64,000 bases of DNA from a virus. The notes below the pieces were generated by a model. That model saw only the letters and a list, made by a program, of their open reading frames with translations. It ran no database searches and was not told where the DNA came from. Within the stretch, counting starts at the first letter, position 1, and each line of letters opens with the position of its first letter. The position numbers and the translations under genes are program-made. Where the stretch lies: positions 33,786 through 97,785 of the IMG/VR virus record IMGVR_UViG_3300007640_008134. The stretch is one strand, 5' to 3'. Positions 62,761-64,000 of this stretch are shown piece after piece.

Positions 62761-64000
62761 CGTCCTCTATCAAACTTGTTAATATAGTTTATAGTTATTC
62801 CACTTGTTTGCAACCCGTTTGAAATTTTACTTTGACGTTTAGGAAATGTAGTTTGATTAATCAAATTAGCATCTTGGTACATAACGGTTGCTCTTCCACC
62901 TTCTAAACCATCATAGTCTAGCCAGTTAGCATCAGTTGCACTAGTCGACACGCTACCTTTGTAAAAATTAGCATCACTTTGTTCGTTCAAACTTTCAAAA
63001 TAATCTTTGACTTCACGCCAACCCCAGTTTCTATTTAAACCTACAAGTGTAGAAATAAAACCAGCTGCGACAGGACATGCAGCACTAGTACCACTAAATC
63101 CAGTTTCTTCAGGAACACCTGCACCTGATCCGCTGTTTGCTGTGAATCCAGGATACGTGTCAGGGTATCTACCTTCTGGAGTATAACTTCTATTTGCTGC
63201 TAGTGTACCATCAGCAGGTGCATATACGTCTATGGCATTTCCTCTATCACTATAGCCAACTTTTCTTTCTTTAGGACCTGTAGCATGTTGATCATTTAGT
63301 GCACCAATGTTGATTGTTTTATATGCAACTTCTCCATTGCTAATAAGCGGTCCATTGTTGTATTCAGGGTCCTGCGTACTTCCGTTACTTACAACATATC
63401 CTGATACACCTGCTAGACTTGGATCGTCTTGTTCTGGTGTGTTGCCATCTTGGAATATGCTTCTAATAGTAGCAAGCGATGGCTTACTAATAACCGGAGC
63501 AATCCAAGTATTATGGAAAGCATAACCCAATGGATTATTTGCTTGAATGCCTGCTTGGGTACGCATATCGTCTGTCCATTCAGGAGCAAGACTTCCGCCG
63601 TCCCATAATTCTGTGTATTCAAACATACAAAAGTTTAGCAGATACAAATATTCTTTTGCTGCTACTTCAAATGCATCTGCATCAGTCTTCCAAGCATTTC
63701 CGCCATATCCCGAACTATCCCACTTGCCTGCATCATAGGCTTCTTCCATTGCCGCATACAAATCACCTGACTGCCAATCAGGGGCCAAGAACTGATATAG
63801 TTTTATATCATCTGCAGGTAACCCGTGCATGTGTAGTGTGTGGAATACGTGTTCAATAACTTCTTGTGCATCGTTGTCACCATCGCCATACCCATCACCG
63901 GTTGAATTCAAATACCAAACCATATCGTTTGCTACATGGCTATCAAATAGTGGTGATAGATTCCAAAAAGTAATACCATCATCTGTTAAGAAGTTTGTGC
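62757..64000 (-). CDS. Subtilisin-like (S8) serine protease, N-terminal part outside the window
   Basis: An ATG lies at 63923, but the frame stays open to the window edge (upstream codons read TNFLTDDGITFWNLS...), so the start is outside. Near the C-terminus, FSGTSAACPVAAG holds the catalytic Ser of subtilases, and INIGALNDQ plus YSDRGNAIDVYAPA are the usual preceding strand and G.DV.APG segment. GYVVSNGS may carry the oxyanion Asn. The catalytic Asp and His should lie upstream and are not visible. Possible roles are virion maturation or host-surface attack; it could also be a virion-borne protein. Confidence 0.75.
   Translation of the reverse strand, partial: TNFLTDDGITFWNLSPLFDSHVANDMVWYLNSTGDGYGDGDNDAQEVIEHVFHTLHMHGLPADDIKLYQFLAPDWQSGDLYAAMEEAYDAGKWDSSGYGGNAWKTDADAFEVAAKEYLYLLNFCMFEYTELWDGGSLAPEWTDDMRTQAGIQANNPLGYAFHNTWIAPVISKPSLATIRSIFQDGNTPEQDDPSLAGVSGYVVSNGSTQDPEYNNGPLISNGEVAYKTINIGALNDQHATGPKERKVGYSDRGNAIDVYAPADGTLAANRSYTPEGRYPDTYPGFTANSGSGAGVPEETGFSGTSAACPVAAGFISTLVGLNRNWGWREVKDYFESLNEQSDANFYKGSVSTSATDANWLDYDGLEGGRATVMYQDANLINQTTFPKRQSKISNGLQTSGITINYINKFDRGR

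Noticed and set aside
1-64000. Avoidance of the whole ACNGT site (as for known ACNGT-cutting enzymes)
   Set aside because: ACGGT and ACCGT are frequent throughout, for example at 8450, 9584 and 9638, so only the ACWGT half of the pattern is missing.

Overview
The window looks like part of the genome of a tailed (T4-like, probably marine) phage. It is AT-rich and almost gap-free, with genes joined by 1-40 nt overlaps. The left end is a run of virion structural genes. GATAAATA/TATAAATA boxes resembling T4 late promoters lie 20-26 nt before several structural or tail-like genes. I see no tRNA, rRNA, CRISPR array or insertion sequence. The host cannot be read from the sequence; a marine AT-rich bacterium (SAR11-like or picocyanobacterial) is an inference from gene style only.

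Layout. (1) 1-18026: structural module. It holds a giant virion protein (open at the left edge), a 202-aa structural protein, three tandem tail-fibre/collar proteins sharing an N-terminal module, and two paralogous virion proteins. (2) 18079-28388: start of an accessory island behind a consensus sigma70 promoter. It has GT-A glycosyltransferases, the first radical SAM gene, a minus-strand pair (GNAT-like protein, AMP-forming adenylation enzyme), a minus-strand tail-fibre gene with its own late promoter, a two-domain glycosyltransferase and a methyltransferase carrying helical repeats. (3) 28390-62760: a dense island dominated by radical SAM enzymes, 20 in total counting the one at 21566. Fourteen have an N-terminal twitch-type cysteine region, four have an N-terminal core plus a SPASM-like tail, and two are of a third type. 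Between them lie two PP-loop ATPases, a glutamine-dependent asparagine-synthase homologue, two FkbM-type and one other methyltransferase, five SGNH-like proteins, a short-chain dehydrogenase, a 2-oxoglutarate oxygenase-like protein, two nitroreductase-like proteins and a shortened PLP aminotransferase. (4) 62757-64000: a minus-strand subtilisin-like protease, open at the right edge.

How it may work together (inference): activation (adenylation, PP-loop, amidotransfer), radical chemistry, methylation, glycosyl transfer and acyl/ester chemistry are the toolkit of a surface glycan or modified-peptide pathway. The island sits beside and around tail-fibre genes, so candidate targets are the phage's own tail proteins or the host surface. 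Recurrent gene blocks (radical SAM + PP-loop twice; radical SAM + FkbM + SGNH twice; nitroreductase-like + radical SAM twice) suggest growth by cassette duplication.

Two sequence-level signals stand out. First, in a full read-through I found no ACAGT or ACTGT anywhere in the 64 kb, although ACGGT/ACCGT and every neighbouring 5-mer type I looked at are common; this suggests strong selection against ACWGT. Second, four consensus-like sigma70 promoters place the start codon 6-7 nt after the -10 box with no ribosome-binding site, predicting leaderless transcripts.
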